64,000 nt of DNA from JBCCDY01 sp039030555 (GCA_039030555.1 JBCCDY010000004.1:62001-126000); one strand, 5' to 3'. Shown: positions 52,648-61,905, counted from the first letter of the stretch. The notes: generated by a model not told the origin, from the letters alone. Numbers and translations are program-made.

Positions 52648-53274
52648 TTAAGCTTCCTGTCCTACAGATGCTTCTTTTGAAGCTTCGATCAGTTGTATCA
52701 ACTCTTCTTGTACGGTCTGTGATTTATCTTTTGCATACCAGGTATGAATATCTTTTTTCAGATCTTCATTGGTTTTGTTACCCGGATTAGCCCTAAAATC
52801 AAGCATTAACTTTTGAACTGGTTCAGGTCTTGGCCCCCAGGTTCCTATCACCTCTAAATCTTCTTTTCGTATCGCAATCAACTTAGGAATTGAACGCCCC
52901 CCGTTGGTTAGAAATTGATCGATCAAGTCGAGATTTTCATCTCTGAAAACAATTTTGAGTTCAATATTCGGAGATTGCTCTGCAATCTTTGAAATGACTG
53001 GTAAATTCTGTGCTGCATCGCCGCACCAGCCCTCACTGATCACCAACCATATCCACTTTTCACCATCTAGCGAATTTAAAGTCTTAATGGTTTTATCATT
53101 TAACTGAACTGTTTTATCCAAACGGTTCATTCGGGATTCATTTAACCTGGTGTAAGCCAATAGGGCCTCAGACTGGTTAGGACCAGTTGAAAGTCCTCTT
53201 TCAAACAAAGTGGTGACTAGCTCACGGTAGTTATCATAGTGGATAGAATCGTCGATGTATTTTGAAAGGTCCAT
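52648..53274 (-). CDS. Thioredoxin family protein with WCGDA active site
   Basis: The 208-residue protein has a thioredoxin fold with VISEGWCGDAAQNLPVISKI in place of WCxxC, so only the first cysteine of the usual pair is present. The rest (IELKIVFRDENLDLIDQFLT, SIPKLIAIRKEDLEVIGTWG with cis-Pro) agrees with the Thioredoxin_9 group common in Bacteroidota. The role is unknown; with one Cys it could act on mixed disulfides. Confidence 0.85.
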   Translation of the reverse strand: MDLSKYIDDSIHYDNYRELVTTLFERGLSTGPNQSEALLAYTRLNESRMNRLDKTVQLNDKTIKTLNSLDGEKWIWLVISEGWCGDAAQNLPVISKIAEQSPNIELKIVFRDENLDLIDQFLTNGGRSIPKLIAIRKEDLEVIGTWGPRPEPVQKLMLDFRANPGNKTNEDLKKDIHTWYAKDKSQTVQEELIQLIEASKEASVGQEA

Positions 53275-53320
53275 ATTCGTTGTTTTAGTTATTATACCTA
53301 AAACAAGAAATAGGGTTGTA

Positions 53321-53755
53321 TCATTCCACGCTTAAGTCGCCATTTGACGTGCCGCCGACCTGTTCCCACTCCTGAAAACGCTTCAAATCTTCTTTTACAC
53401 TCTTCCCTACCCAAAGTAAAACGAGGCTGTCGTCCATTAATCCGGTTATCGGTATAAAATCAGGAATAACATCCAAAGGGAAGATGAAATAGAGTAATGC
53501 TGCCACAATCAGGATGAGCGTTTTCCAGGGCACTTCCGTATATTCTTTTTTGACATAAGCTTTGATCATTCGGACAAAAGCTTTGATCAGGTTCAGCGTA
53601 GCTTGGAAAGCATTTCCATCGATAGGTAATGAATCAATCTTATCTTTCACATCTTTTACCAGTCCTTTAAGCTGTTCATTATCCTTTACAACCTTCTCAG
53701 CTTTCCTTTTGAATCTTTTGAAGTGGCTACTTTCCTGTGGTTCTCTATTACTCAA
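53321..53755 (-). CDS. DUF1232 (YkvA-type) membrane protein
   Basis: The 144-residue protein has a charged N-terminal helix and the DUF1232 core ALLYFIFPLDVIPDFIPITG then LMDDSLVLLWVGKSVKEDL, a short re-entrant membrane hairpin. The function is not established. Translation seems to begin at TTG (53755), 14 nt after the stop of the upstream gene. Confidence 0.87.
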   Translation of the reverse strand: MSNREPQESSHFKRFKRKAEKVVKDNEQLKGLVKDVKDKIDSLPIDGNAFQATLNLIKAFVRMIKAYVKKEYTEVPWKTLILIVAALLYFIFPLDVIPDFIPITGLMDDSLVLLWVGKSVKEDLKRFQEWEQVGGTSNGDLSVE

Positions 53756-53769
53756 AACGATTATGGAAT

Positions 53770-54291
53770 TTAAAATGTGGAACGAACTTCTTCTTTAACA
53801 AACTTTAACGGATGCGAAACAGGATCGATGCCTTGTTCCATCATAATATTGAAAATCCCTTTCGAAAGGTCCAGGCTTGAAGCCTCATCAGAAAGCTGCG
53901 TAGCCGCATTGTTTATTAAGGCGATAATCTCCTCAATAGCGTTTTTAACAAGATTCCAGCTCTCGTCACTCATATACACTTGCTGAGATAAATTATGGTT
54001 AAACTCTTCTCTAATCTCCTTATTTAACAGCTCCTGGAACTCACGGGCAGAGTATTGGCTATCTCTAAGTCGAACGATCAGGTTATTTGGGGCAACACGC
54101 TCCAAGAGCAAAACGATACGTTCATACGCCTGTAACCTGATCGGAACCAGGTTCTCGGCATGCTTTTCCTTAAGAGCAATGAGTTTTTCCTCCCGTTCTT
54201 TGTTAATGAACGATTTCACCGTTAGAAACATGGCATATAAGACCAGACCAGCCGGTACTAAAAGTTTTGCAAACTCTACAACTATTTCCAT
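53770..54291 (-). CDS. Membrane-anchored protein of unknown function
   Basis: The 173-residue protein has one N-terminal membrane helix (FAKLLVPAGLVLYAMFLTV), a basic coiled stretch (KSFINKEREEKLIALKEKH), then a helical domain starting PIRLQAYERIVLLLERVAPN. The pattern is one I have seen among conserved Bacteroidota proteins without a known role. It is cotranscribed with the DUF1232 gene. Confidence 0.7.
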   Translation of the reverse strand: MEIVVEFAKLLVPAGLVLYAMFLTVKSFINKEREEKLIALKEKHAENLVPIRLQAYERIVLLLERVAPNNLIVRLRDSQYSAREFQELLNKEIREEFNHNLSQQVYMSDESWNLVKNAIEEIIALINNAATQLSDEASSLDLSKGIFNIMMEQGIDPVSHPLKFVKEEVRSTF

Positions 54292-54514
54292 TTATTAAAA
54301 CCTGTTAAAAATTCAAGGAATTATTCTTCCCTGATTACTACCAATCAAAATTAATACCCTTAAAAGAACGATAGTATCTATTATTATTTTTAGGTATCAC
54401 ATTTTCAAATCACAAAATAGTGATTATTCAAAACTATTCTTGATCCAGGATTAATTAGTGATCCGTAGAACTTTCTTTGGTTTTTAGTATTTATACTATT
54501 CAGAGACCGTAATT

Positions 54515-54847
54515 ATGTTTGAACACTCCATACCTGTAACATTTTCAGAATCTGCCAAAAAAGAAATTAAGCATACTATTGAAAAGAAAAATATTCCGGA
54601 GGAATATGGGTTAAGAGTGGGCGTTCGAGGTGGTATGGCTTGCGGAGGTGGTGGAATGAGTCACATTCTGGGGTTCGATAAGAAAAAGACGGGGGATCAT
54701 GAATTTGAGTTGGACGGCATTCCGGTCTACATTCAGAAAAAAGATACCATGTACCTCATTGGCTTAGAGGTCGACTTTTATGAAGGTTCTGATGCAAGAG
54801 GATTTACATTTGTGAACCCAGAAGGTGAAAAAGAAGAAAAGGATTAA
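54515..54847 (+). CDS. IscA/HesB-like protein lacking the C-terminal CxC
   Basis: The 110-residue protein has the A-type Fe-S carrier fold: YGLRVGVRGGMACGGGGMSH, where the single conserved Cys stands (position near 43), then IPVYIQKKDTMYLIGLEVDF and GFTFVNPEGEK. The usual CGCG-type second motif (two cysteines near the end) is absent, being replaced by NPEGEK. Either it binds iron or a cluster differently, or it has another role. It is divergent from the 53770 gene. Confidence 0.85.
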   Translation: MFEHSIPVTFSESAKKEIKHTIEKKNIPEEYGLRVGVRGGMACGGGGMSHILGFDKKKTGDHEFELDGIPVYIQKKDTMYLIGLEVDFYEGSDARGFTFVNPEGEKEEKD

Positions 54848-55203
54848 TTTCTATCCCTGATCAAAGTAACCTTGGCACGGTTACACATACCTCCTACCGG
54901 AGGGTTGAACTTAGAAACGCTAACTTCGATTTTTTCTACTTCGGGAATCTGATCGAAAGTGGCATCCACAATCCTTTGCGCAATGTGTTCTAATAAACGT
55001 GCAGATTTCTGAATCTCTCCTAAAACTACACTGTACAAGGTTTCATAATTGACGGTCTTGGCTAATTTATCTTCACTGGCAGCTTCATCGAGGTTGGCAT
55101 AAACTATCAGGTCAACCGCATATTTATTACCAATTTTTTGCTCTTCGTCATAGTAGCCGTGATAAGCAAAAAACTCCAATCCTTCTAAAGATATTCTATC
55201 CAT
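54844..55203 (-). CDS. folB: Dihydroneopterin aldolase
   Basis: This acts in folate synthesis, cleaving dihydroneopterin to hydroxymethyl-dihydropterin. The 119-residue protein begins DRISLEGLEFFAYHGYYDEE (catalytic Glu and Tyr of the family), then TVNYETLYSVVLGEIQKSAR and ends with VEKIEVSVSKFNPPVGGMCN. Length and motifs are complete. It overlaps the end of the IscA-like gene by 4 nt. Confidence 0.95.
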   Translation of the reverse strand: MDRISLEGLEFFAYHGYYDEEQKIGNKYAVDLIVYANLDEAASEDKLAKTVNYETLYSVVLGEIQKSARLLEHIAQRIVDATFDQIPEVEKIEVSVSKFNPPVGGMCNRAKVTLIRDRN

Positions 55204-55210
55204 AGGTACT

Positions 55211-55888
55211 TTATATCTTATCGAAGAACGATTTATTTTCTTCTTCTTTTGGTAATCCTGTTTCCTGAGGTGGGCTTACTTCTTTCTTGATCTTATCATG
55301 CTCTTCATAATCTTCCATCATTCTGGCGACCGCTTTTGCCTTTTTCATCAAAGTTTTGACCGGTTTTTCATCACTTTTATTCGAGAATTTGTTCACACGA
55401 TCCATCGTTTCTCCTGCCATATTCTTTAACTCCAGAAGCAAGCGGTCTCTGTGGCTTTCAATCTCTTTGTAGGTAGACTCTAGTGTTTTCATTTCGACCA
55501 TCATTTCATCTACCACTTCGTTGGCTTCCGTTTCAGCTTTTTCAATCATAGCTCGTGCTTTTTCTTTTGCATCGTTCATGATGGCTTCTGCCTTCATCTG
55601 GGTTTCTTTCAAATGCAATTCAGCTGATTTATTGGCATGTTCGATCACATTGGCGCCCGTATCTTCTGCCGTTTTCAATGTTTTGTATAACGAGCTTTCT
55701 ACATCCCTTAACTTTTGAACTTCAGAGAGTGAAGCTTCATGCTTAATTTTCAGCTCTTTATGATCATCAATCATTCTTTCCAACTCTTTGGAAAGAGAGA
55801 GTAAAAAAGCATTGACTTCATCTTTATCATACCCCCGGAATCCTTTTTCAAAAGTCTTTTGCCTGATCTCTAATGGCGTAATATTCAT
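55211..55888 (-). CDS. DivIVA domain protein
   Basis: From the ATG at 55888 the 225-residue protein starts MNITPLEIRQKTFEKGFRGY and DKDEVNAFL, the DivIVA membrane-binding domain, followed by a long coiled coil (about 40-160) with NDAKEKARAMIEKAETEANE. DivIVA proteins mark curved membrane and organise division or pole proteins. The longer in-frame start at 55987 would overlap the WD40 gene by 25 nt and lacks the family N-terminus. Confidence 0.92.
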   Translation of the reverse strand: MNITPLEIRQKTFEKGFRGYDKDEVNAFLLSLSKELERMIDDHKELKIKHEASLSEVQKLRDVESSLYKTLKTAEDTGANVIEHANKSAELHLKETQMKAEAIMNDAKEKARAMIEKAETEANEVVDEMMVEMKTLESTYKEIESHRDRLLLELKNMAGETMDRVNKFSNKSDEKPVKTLMKKAKAVARMMEDYEEHDKIKKEVSPPQETGLPKEEENKSFFDKI

Positions 55889-55962
55889 TCGAGTACCTGT
55901 TAAATCAAAAAAATCTATGAACGTATTGAATATAGGAAAATACGTATTCAAATCCCTATAAA

Positions 55963-56880
55963 TCAATTCTTTATATCGATATCCCAAACTGAAATTGTAC
56001 GGTCGTCACTACAGGAAACCAACCAATCGTTATGTCTGGTCCAAAGTAGTTTATTTACGGAAGTTCCATGACCAGCATGCCGGGATTTATCAATTACTTT
56101 AATCAGTTTCATCCTTTCATAATCCCATACTTTAATGGACTTATCCATACTACAAGTTACGAAATGTCCCCCATTGGGTGAAAACGCTATGTCGTTGATC
56201 GCATACATATGGGCAACGATGGATTCTACTTTCAAATAGTTAGCTTTTATATCCCAAACGTTAATCCTTGCATCCCTGCCTACACTAAGGAGATAGTTTC
56301 CATTTGGCGATATGGTAAAGGAGAATACCGAGTTATCATGAGCAGCAAATTCATGTTTCATGTCTAATGACCGAAGATCAAAAACACGAATGAAGTTGTC
56401 GCTATAAGCTGCTAGCAACTCTCCTCTCTGTTCGTTTATAAACAGTCTTCTAACCCTTTCGGAAGACTTTTTAATTGTTTCGACAGAAGCAACTTTTTCA
56501 GAATCAACGACGATAATCTGACCATCGCCCGTTCCCACAAAGACATATTTACCGAAGAATTTCAAGTCAAAAATAGCTTCTGTGGTCAATTTAATCGAGG
56601 CCACCTCCTCCTTATTCTCGACATTGATCAAATGAAGTCCATCGTAATTATGGCCAACTGCCAATAAGTTGGAAGAAATATTAAAATCAATTGCATAGAC
56701 TGAATTTTCAACTCTTGCAGACATTTGTCCATCTTTAGGGTCATTCAGATTCCATAGTGCTACTATTCCGTCACCCGCAGACGAATAAAAAGTACCTTCA
56801 GAACTTCCCTGACATAGATTATACACGGAATCAGCATGTCCGGATAGTGTATGTAATTTATTAATGCTTACTTGCGCCAT
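55963..56880 (-). CDS. WD40 repeat protein
   Basis: From the ATG at 56880 the 305-residue protein is a single beta-propeller of about seven WD40 repeats; clear ones are HTLSGHADSVYNLCQGSSEG, VYAIDFNISSNLLAVGHNYD, AINDIAFSPNGGHFVTCSMD and LLWTRHNDWLVSCSDDRTIS. It is likely a protein-binding scaffold. Upstream of DivIVA on the same strand, it may share its transcript. Confidence 0.92.
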   Translation of the reverse strand: MAQVSINKLHTLSGHADSVYNLCQGSSEGTFYSSAGDGIVALWNLNDPKDGQMSARVENSVYAIDFNISSNLLAVGHNYDGLHLINVENKEEVASIKLTTEAIFDLKFFGKYVFVGTGDGQIIVVDSEKVASVETIKKSSERVRRLFINEQRGELLAAYSDNFIRVFDLRSLDMKHEFAAHDNSVFSFTISPNGNYLLSVGRDARINVWDIKANYLKVESIVAHMYAINDIAFSPNGGHFVTCSMDKSIKVWDYERMKLIKVIDKSRHAGHGTSVNKLLWTRHNDWLVSCSDDRTISVWDIDIKN

Positions 56881-56927
56881 TTCTTTCGGGGAGTTACGTA
56901 ATTTCCACCTCGGCAATATTAACAAGA

Positions 56928-57566
56928 ATGCCTTTAATAGAAACTACTCGTCTAAACAAAACAACGCGATACGGAATTTGGAGAATATCAGAATCAACTT
57001 CAGCATTGAAAAATGCTTATTCTCAATTTCTTCCTGATGAGCCTTACATTTTAACTATAAAGAACAAGCATAGAGTTAAAGAGTCTTTAGCAGCCCGCTT
57101 AACTTTAAAATATTTGCTCGAATACGAAGAGATCGAATTCGATGGCGTAAGAAGAGATGAGTTCAATAAACCGCACCTGATAGGTTACGATTCATTGTAC
57201 ATTAGTCTTGCACATTCTTTTCCATATGCCGTAGCCATTTTTAATAAGGCAAAGCCTACCGGAATAGATATTGAAGAAGTTTCGGATAGGCCAGCGACGA
57301 TTGCTCATAAGTTTTTAAACTATAATGAGCTTTTAAACGCTTCCGATGATGCTGAAATGCTCACTGCTTACTGGACTATCAAAGAGACTTTATACAAAGC
57401 TTATGGTAAAAGAAAGCTTATTTTTAAAGATAATCTGATCATAGAACCTTTTCGTCTGGGATCCATCGGAAAAACAAAAGGCATGATTAAAACTTCAGAA
57501 AAAGAAGATATTCAGAAAATCCATCTTAAAAAACACGATAACTTTATTCTGAGTTGCAATTATTAG
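56928..57566 (+). CDS. 4'-phosphopantetheinyl transferase superfamily protein
   Basis: This attaches phosphopantetheine to acyl or peptidyl carrier proteins. The 212-residue Sfp-type protein has YISLAHSFPYAVAIFNKAKP, the metal site GIDIEEVSDRP and MLTAYWTIKETLYKAYGKRK (WxxKE). No carrier protein or polyketide gene is nearby. It starts 47 nt from the divergent WD40 gene. Confidence 0.93.
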   Translation: MPLIETTRLNKTTRYGIWRISESTSALKNAYSQFLPDEPYILTIKNKHRVKESLAARLTLKYLLEYEEIEFDGVRRDEFNKPHLIGYDSLYISLAHSFPYAVAIFNKAKPTGIDIEEVSDRPATIAHKFLNYNELLNASDDAEMLTAYWTIKETLYKAYGKRKLIFKDNLIIEPFRLGSIGKTKGMIKTSEKEDIQKIHLKKHDNFILSCNY

Positions 57567-57569
57567 TCC

Positions 57570-58100
57570 ATGCTTAGAACGGCTCATATCGCACTATTTC
57601 TTTTTCTGTTTTTCCAGGTAAAAGCACAGTCAGTAAAAAGCATCAAAGATTTCAGTATCGTTTCCGCAAATGGTATAGAAAAAACCATTAAAGATTTCGA
57701 TGGCTTCAAAGCATTAGTCATTATGGTTGATGATCAGGACTGCGCTTACAGCGAGTATTATATTGATCGTTTTGAGAATTTGAAAAATGAGTTTAAAGAA
57801 GAGGTAGCTTTTATTAAAGTAACTCCTTCCAACGTAAATCCGGCGGGCCAGAATGTTTACCGAGACCAGAAAGGGACTTTGTTAAAGCAACTTGGCGCCA
57901 AGAAAATAACCGAAGTCTTTTTAATAGACCTTTCTCAGGGAAATCAGATTGTTTACTCTGGTGCCTTCGATGATAATCCTCAAATTTCGATTGGTGTTGA
58001 TGAACATTATCTTAAAAATGCCTTGAATCAACTTATTTCAGAGAGTAAGATCATTAAGCCCAGAACAAGACCTGCAGGGTGTGTTATAAAAAAGATTTGA
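57570..58100 (+). CDS. Secreted redoxin (AhpC/TSA-like) protein
   Basis: The 176-residue protein has a signal peptide (IALFLFLFFQVKAQ) and a thioredoxin fold with VIMVDDQDCAYSEYYIDRFE in place of the usual peroxidatic motif (single Cys in QDCAYSE), and the C-terminal RTRPAGCVIKK seen in peroxiredoxin-like proteins. It begins 3 nt after the phosphopantetheinyl transferase gene. Confidence 0.8.
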   Translation: MLRTAHIALFLFLFFQVKAQSVKSIKDFSIVSANGIEKTIKDFDGFKALVIMVDDQDCAYSEYYIDRFENLKNEFKEEVAFIKVTPSNVNPAGQNVYRDQKGTLLKQLGAKKITEVFLIDLSQGNQIVYSGAFDDNPQISIGVDEHYLKNALNQLISESKIIKPRTRPAGCVIKKI

Positions 58101-58129
58101 GAAGAAATCCCAAATGGAATTCGAAGATT

Positions 58130-58309
58130 TTACATTTCCTCTTTATCATCTTTAATTAACCTAAGATTATTGTATCCAAGGTCATTTCTTATTTGGGCTA
58201 AGTCTCTCGAAACATTAGAAAGTTCTGATTTAACACCATTTAACTCGTCAGTTATTGGCTTAAGCTTTCTGTCAAGAAGTTTTTCTATTTCCTCGATACT
58301 TGCGCTCAT
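58130..58309 (-). CDS. Small coiled-coil protein
   Basis: From the ATG at 58309 the 59-residue product is a heptad-like helix (EEIEKLLDRKLKPITDELNG, VKSELSNVSRDLAQIRNDL). The longer frame to 58399 begins with an unlikely basic stretch. There is no known family; it could be a small regulator or a chance frame. Confidence 0.4.
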   Translation of the reverse strand: MSASIEEIEKLLDRKLKPITDELNGVKSELSNVSRDLAQIRNDLGYNNLRLIKDDKEEM

Positions 58310-58420
58310 ATTGTTAGAATTTATATAAAAGTACGAAAAAAGGTAACAAATGATCATTTTCCATTTAAGAGAATTATAAATTCTAATACTCTGAAACAAA
58401 ATATGATCCCCATATAAAAG

Positions 58421-59254
58421 CTATTTCGAAAGGCTATTCATCAAAAGTTTGATCTCCTCTACTTTATCATGCTCTCCAAGCTTCTCGAATGAAGCAACCA
58501 GATTCCTAAATACCCTCTTGATGATTTCTAAATTGGAGGTTGGCTCATAAAAAATTTCATTTTCAGAAAGATTAAGATTCGTCAAATAACTGTCGATATC
58601 CTGCTTTGTAAAAATCAAACCTCTATTGAAAGCATTAATATAAAATTGAGCCTGCTCTGTTTTATAAGTCAGAATGAATAGGTTGGGCAGATTTACTCCA
58701 TAAATGGGAATCTTTAACTTTTGGGCAATCATCATGTAGATCACACAAAGTGAAATCGGATTTCCCTTCCTGCTCTCTAAAACCACGTTGATCATTGAAT
58801 TTCCGGGTGAATGAAAATTCTTCGTATTTGGTGAGAACTTCAGTTTATTGAATATTACGCTGTTCAGTATTTTAATCTGATCTATGTAATGAATATCGGG
58901 CTTGAACTCTAACCAAACATCGTAATACATCTGCTCAAGATCTGCCCTCAATTTCTTCAATTCCAGATCAGGATATTGATATAAGGCTACCAACCACATT
59001 CCTTCCAGAAGATCTTCCGTACGATTATCCCTCCAATCCTGTAATTTATAGATCAGGGAATCGAACTGTAAATGATGGATCAGGTCTTCCAGTCTTTCCT
59101 GAAACACCGGATTGAAGCTGTTTTCCCATGCCTCTTCCAGATAAGGAATTACTCCTTCTCCCAGTGATTTTATCTTGGCTTCAATTTCATGGACTATTTC
59201 TACGTCCTCATCATCGAGTAAAGAAACCAGAGCTTTAACTTCTCCATCGTTCAT
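58421..59254 (-). CDS. Transglutaminase-like (SirB1) domain protein
   Basis: The 277-residue protein has an N-terminal helical region (LLDDEDVEIVHEIEAKIKSL) and the SirB1/transglutaminase-like region GNPISLCVIYMMIAQKLKIP then IYGVNLPNLFILTYKTEQAQ and FYINAFNRGLIF. The Cys is present, but the expected His (PGHF/PQHF in relatives) reads PNLF, so activity may be lost. It follows the carboxyltransferase gene by 2 nt. Confidence 0.82.
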   Translation of the reverse strand: MNDGEVKALVSLLDDEDVEIVHEIEAKIKSLGEGVIPYLEEAWENSFNPVFQERLEDLIHHLQFDSLIYKLQDWRDNRTEDLLEGMWLVALYQYPDLELKKLRADLEQMYYDVWLEFKPDIHYIDQIKILNSVIFNKLKFSPNTKNFHSPGNSMINVVLESRKGNPISLCVIYMMIAQKLKIPIYGVNLPNLFILTYKTEQAQFYINAFNRGLIFTKQDIDSYLTNLNLSENEIFYEPTSNLEIIKRVFRNLVASFEKLGEHDKVEEIKLLMNSLSK

Positions 59255-59256
59255 AT

Positions 59257-60885
59257 CTAAGTCTGAATCACTCCTAAGTTAAATTCTTTTTCAATCGGAG
59301 CCATATTAGCGACCTCTAAGCTCGCTGAAATAGCTTTCCTTGTTTCCAATGGATCGATAATAGCGTCTACCCAAAGCCTTGAAGCAGCATAATAAGGGGA
59401 TAGCTTATCATTGTAACTACCTGAAATCTCGTCTAAGAGTTTTTGCTTCTCTTCATCAGATATCTCCTTTCCTTTAGCCTTCAGAGTTGAAACTTTAATT
59501 TGAAGTAGGGTATTTGCTGCTGACTTACCGCTCATAACAGCGATCTGTGCCGTGGGCCAGGCATAAATAAATCTAGGGTCATAAGCTTTTCCACACATGG
59601 CATAGTTTCCTGCGCCATAAGAATTTCCCATAATGATCGTGATTTTAGGGACGACGGAATTTGAAACAGCATTCACCATTTTAGCACCATCCTTTATAAT
59701 ACCTCCATGTTCTGCACGACTTCCAACCATAAAGCCACTTACATCCTGAAGAAATACAAGTGGTATTTTCCTTTGATTACAATTCATAATGAAGCGCGCA
59801 GCTTTGTCAGCAGAATCCGAATAGATTACTCCGCCCATCTGCATTTCACCTTTTTTGGACTTTACTACCTTTCGTTGATTCGCCACTATACCAACGGCCC
59901 ATCCATCTATTCTTGCATGCCCGCAGAGAATAGTTTGTCCATATTTTTCTTTATACTCCTCAAATTCTGAGTCATCAACGATTCGCTCAACGATATCCCT
60001 GGTATCGTAAGGCTTAGAACGGTCAGAAGGAAACAAGCCGTAAATCTCTGACGCATCTTTTTTGGGAGCTTTGGAATCCTTGCGGTCAAATCCAGCCTCT
60101 TTAAAACTTCCGGTCTTATCAAAAATATTTCTTACCGCATCCAAACAGCTTTGGTCATCGGGGTATTTATTATCTGTGACACCTGATATCTCACAATGCG
60201 TGGTGGCTCCACCTAAAGTCTCATTATCGATATCTTCTCCAATAGCCGCTTTTACCAGATAAGACCCTGCCAGAAATATGGATCCGGTTCCATCTACAAT
60301 TAGAGCCTCATCGGACATAATTGGTAAATATGCTCCGCCTGCCACACAGCTCCCCATAATTGCAGCAACTTGAATAATACCCATCGAAGACATGATGGCA
60401 TTATTTCTGAACTGCCTCCCAAAGTGTTCTTTATCAGGAAAGATCTCGTCCTGCATCGGTAAGAAAACACCAGCACTATCAACAAGATAGATCACCGGTA
60501 AGCGATTTTCAATTGCAATTTCCTGCGCTCTGAGATTCTTCTTAGCTGTTATAGGAAACCAGGCGCCGGCTTTAACGGTAGCATCATTTGCTACAATCAT
60601 GCATTTTCGTCCGTTTACAGCTCCGATTCCAGTAACAACTCCACCAGAAGGGCAACCTCCATACTCTTCGTACATTTTATCGCCGACAAACGCCCCGATC
60701 TCATGGAAATCAGAATCATCATCCATCAGATAATCTATACGTTCCCTGGCTGTGAGTTTACCTTTAGCATGATGAGATTCAATTTTTTTCTCTCCTCCTC
60801 CTAATTTTACGTTTTTCAGTTTCTCCTCCAGTTGAAAAACCAACTGCTTATAGGAATCTTCATTTTTATTGAATGCAATGTCCAT
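59257..60885 (-). CDS. Acyl-CoA carboxylase carboxyltransferase subunit (methylcrotonyl/propionyl type)
   Basis: The 542-residue protein moves CO2 from biotin to an acyl-CoA. It has the carboxyltransferase N- and C-halves: KLTARERIDYLMDDDSDFHE, VIYLVDSAGVFLPMQDEIFP, MGSCVAGGAYLPIMSDEALI and VPKITIIMGNSYGAGNYAMC. The motifs are closest to methylcrotonyl-CoA and related carboxylases rather than acetyl-CoA carboxylase AccD. A separate biotin carrier gene is at 21299. The biotin carboxylase is not in the window. Confidence 0.93.
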   Translation of the reverse strand: MDIAFNKNEDSYKQLVFQLEEKLKNVKLGGGEKKIESHHAKGKLTARERIDYLMDDDSDFHEIGAFVGDKMYEEYGGCPSGGVVTGIGAVNGRKCMIVANDATVKAGAWFPITAKKNLRAQEIAIENRLPVIYLVDSAGVFLPMQDEIFPDKEHFGRQFRNNAIMSSMGIIQVAAIMGSCVAGGAYLPIMSDEALIVDGTGSIFLAGSYLVKAAIGEDIDNETLGGATTHCEISGVTDNKYPDDQSCLDAVRNIFDKTGSFKEAGFDRKDSKAPKKDASEIYGLFPSDRSKPYDTRDIVERIVDDSEFEEYKEKYGQTILCGHARIDGWAVGIVANQRKVVKSKKGEMQMGGVIYSDSADKAARFIMNCNQRKIPLVFLQDVSGFMVGSRAEHGGIIKDGAKMVNAVSNSVVPKITIIMGNSYGAGNYAMCGKAYDPRFIYAWPTAQIAVMSGKSAANTLLQIKVSTLKAKGKEISDEEKQKLLDEISGSYNDKLSPYYAASRLWVDAIIDPLETRKAISASLEVANMAPIEKEFNLGVIQT

Positions 60886-60964
60886 GATGTTCTTTATTCA
60901 ATACCAGACCTAAAACTATGATTGCTATCCTAAAACAATTGGAGCTAAGCCTTGGCCAATATTT

Positions 60965-61882
60965 CTAATTCTTATTTTTCTTTTTCTTTCTTCCGAACGG
61001 AGCAAAGAAGTGTCTTGGGTTTTCATTGAGCCTTATCAATACCGCATCCAGATCACGTAATGTGGCATTAAGATTATTATACAATGAATCATCTTTCATT
61101 AGCCTCCCGATATTACCCTCTCCCTGTTCAATTTTACTCAGAAGCCTGTTGATGGTTCCGATAGCCGTGTCAGCTCTTAACAAGGCTTCATTGATTTTAA
61201 TATTGTTAAGTGTATCTGCAAATCCGTCAATTTTACTCATAATTGGAGGAACGGATGATGCTATGGTCTCCACCGTATTTAAAGTAACATCTATCGATTC
61301 CATCAGCTTATTGAAATTCTTCTCATATTCTATCCCTTTAAGATCAGAGGTAATTGCTTCTACATTAGCAAAGGTAGATTTAATATCACTAGTGGTTTGA
61401 GAAAGCGTATCAAGTATGGAGTTTACTTTTTTGATGGTCTCTTCCAGGTTAACAGCTATACTTTCTCCTTCTGCTAATAGAGATTCCAGCCCTTTATCCA
61501 AAACACCACTGATCGTATCACCGGATTCCATTGGTCTTTCAAGATTTCCAACGTCCAACTTTAGCTCCTTACTTCCAAGAAGATCACTGGTCAAAATAGC
61601 AGAAGCAGAGTCACCTAATATTATAGAGCTTTTAACATCGAACTGAACAATCACATGGCCCCTGGATTGGTCTATTGAAATATTGCTTACTCGCCCTACT
61701 GAAAACCCGTTAACCGTAACTGGGTTGGATACGCCTAGTCCACCTACGTTTTGATAAGTAGCATAATACGTTTTTGTCGGATTGAAAAAATCTATCCCCT
61801 TTAAGTAGTTAAAGCCGTAGTAAAAAAGGCCTATAGACACTACGGTTAAAATACCAACTTTAGCTTCTTTGGATAACTTCAC
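60965..61882 (-). CDS. MCE (MlaD-like) lipid-transport protein
   Basis: The 305-residue protein has an N-terminal membrane helix (VGILTVVSIGLFYYGFNYLK), an MCE domain (YATYQNVGGLGVSNPVTVNG then FSVGRVSNISIDQSRGHVIV) and a long helical tail that may form a channel with other MCE subunits. MCE proteins carry phospholipid between membranes. It starts with GTG (61882), 23 nt after the amidase stop, so they form one transcript. Confidence 0.93.
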   Translation of the reverse strand: MKLSKEAKVGILTVVSIGLFYYGFNYLKGIDFFNPTKTYYATYQNVGGLGVSNPVTVNGFSVGRVSNISIDQSRGHVIVQFDVKSSIILGDSASAILTSDLLGSKELKLDVGNLERPMESGDTISGVLDKGLESLLAEGESIAVNLEETIKKVNSILDTLSQTTSDIKSTFANVEAITSDLKGIEYEKNFNKLMESIDVTLNTVETIASSVPPIMSKIDGFADTLNNIKINEALLRADTAIGTINRLLSKIEQGEGNIGRLMKDDSLYNNLNATLRDLDAVLIRLNENPRHFFAPFGRKKKKNKN

Positions 61883-61905
61883 GAAGCCAAGATATAAAAA
61901 TGGGT

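Noticed and set aside
55888..55987. Longer N-terminus for the DivIVA-like protein
   Set aside because: It would overlap the WD40 gene and add a hydrophobic stretch not found in the family; the MNITPLEIRQ start is the conserved one.
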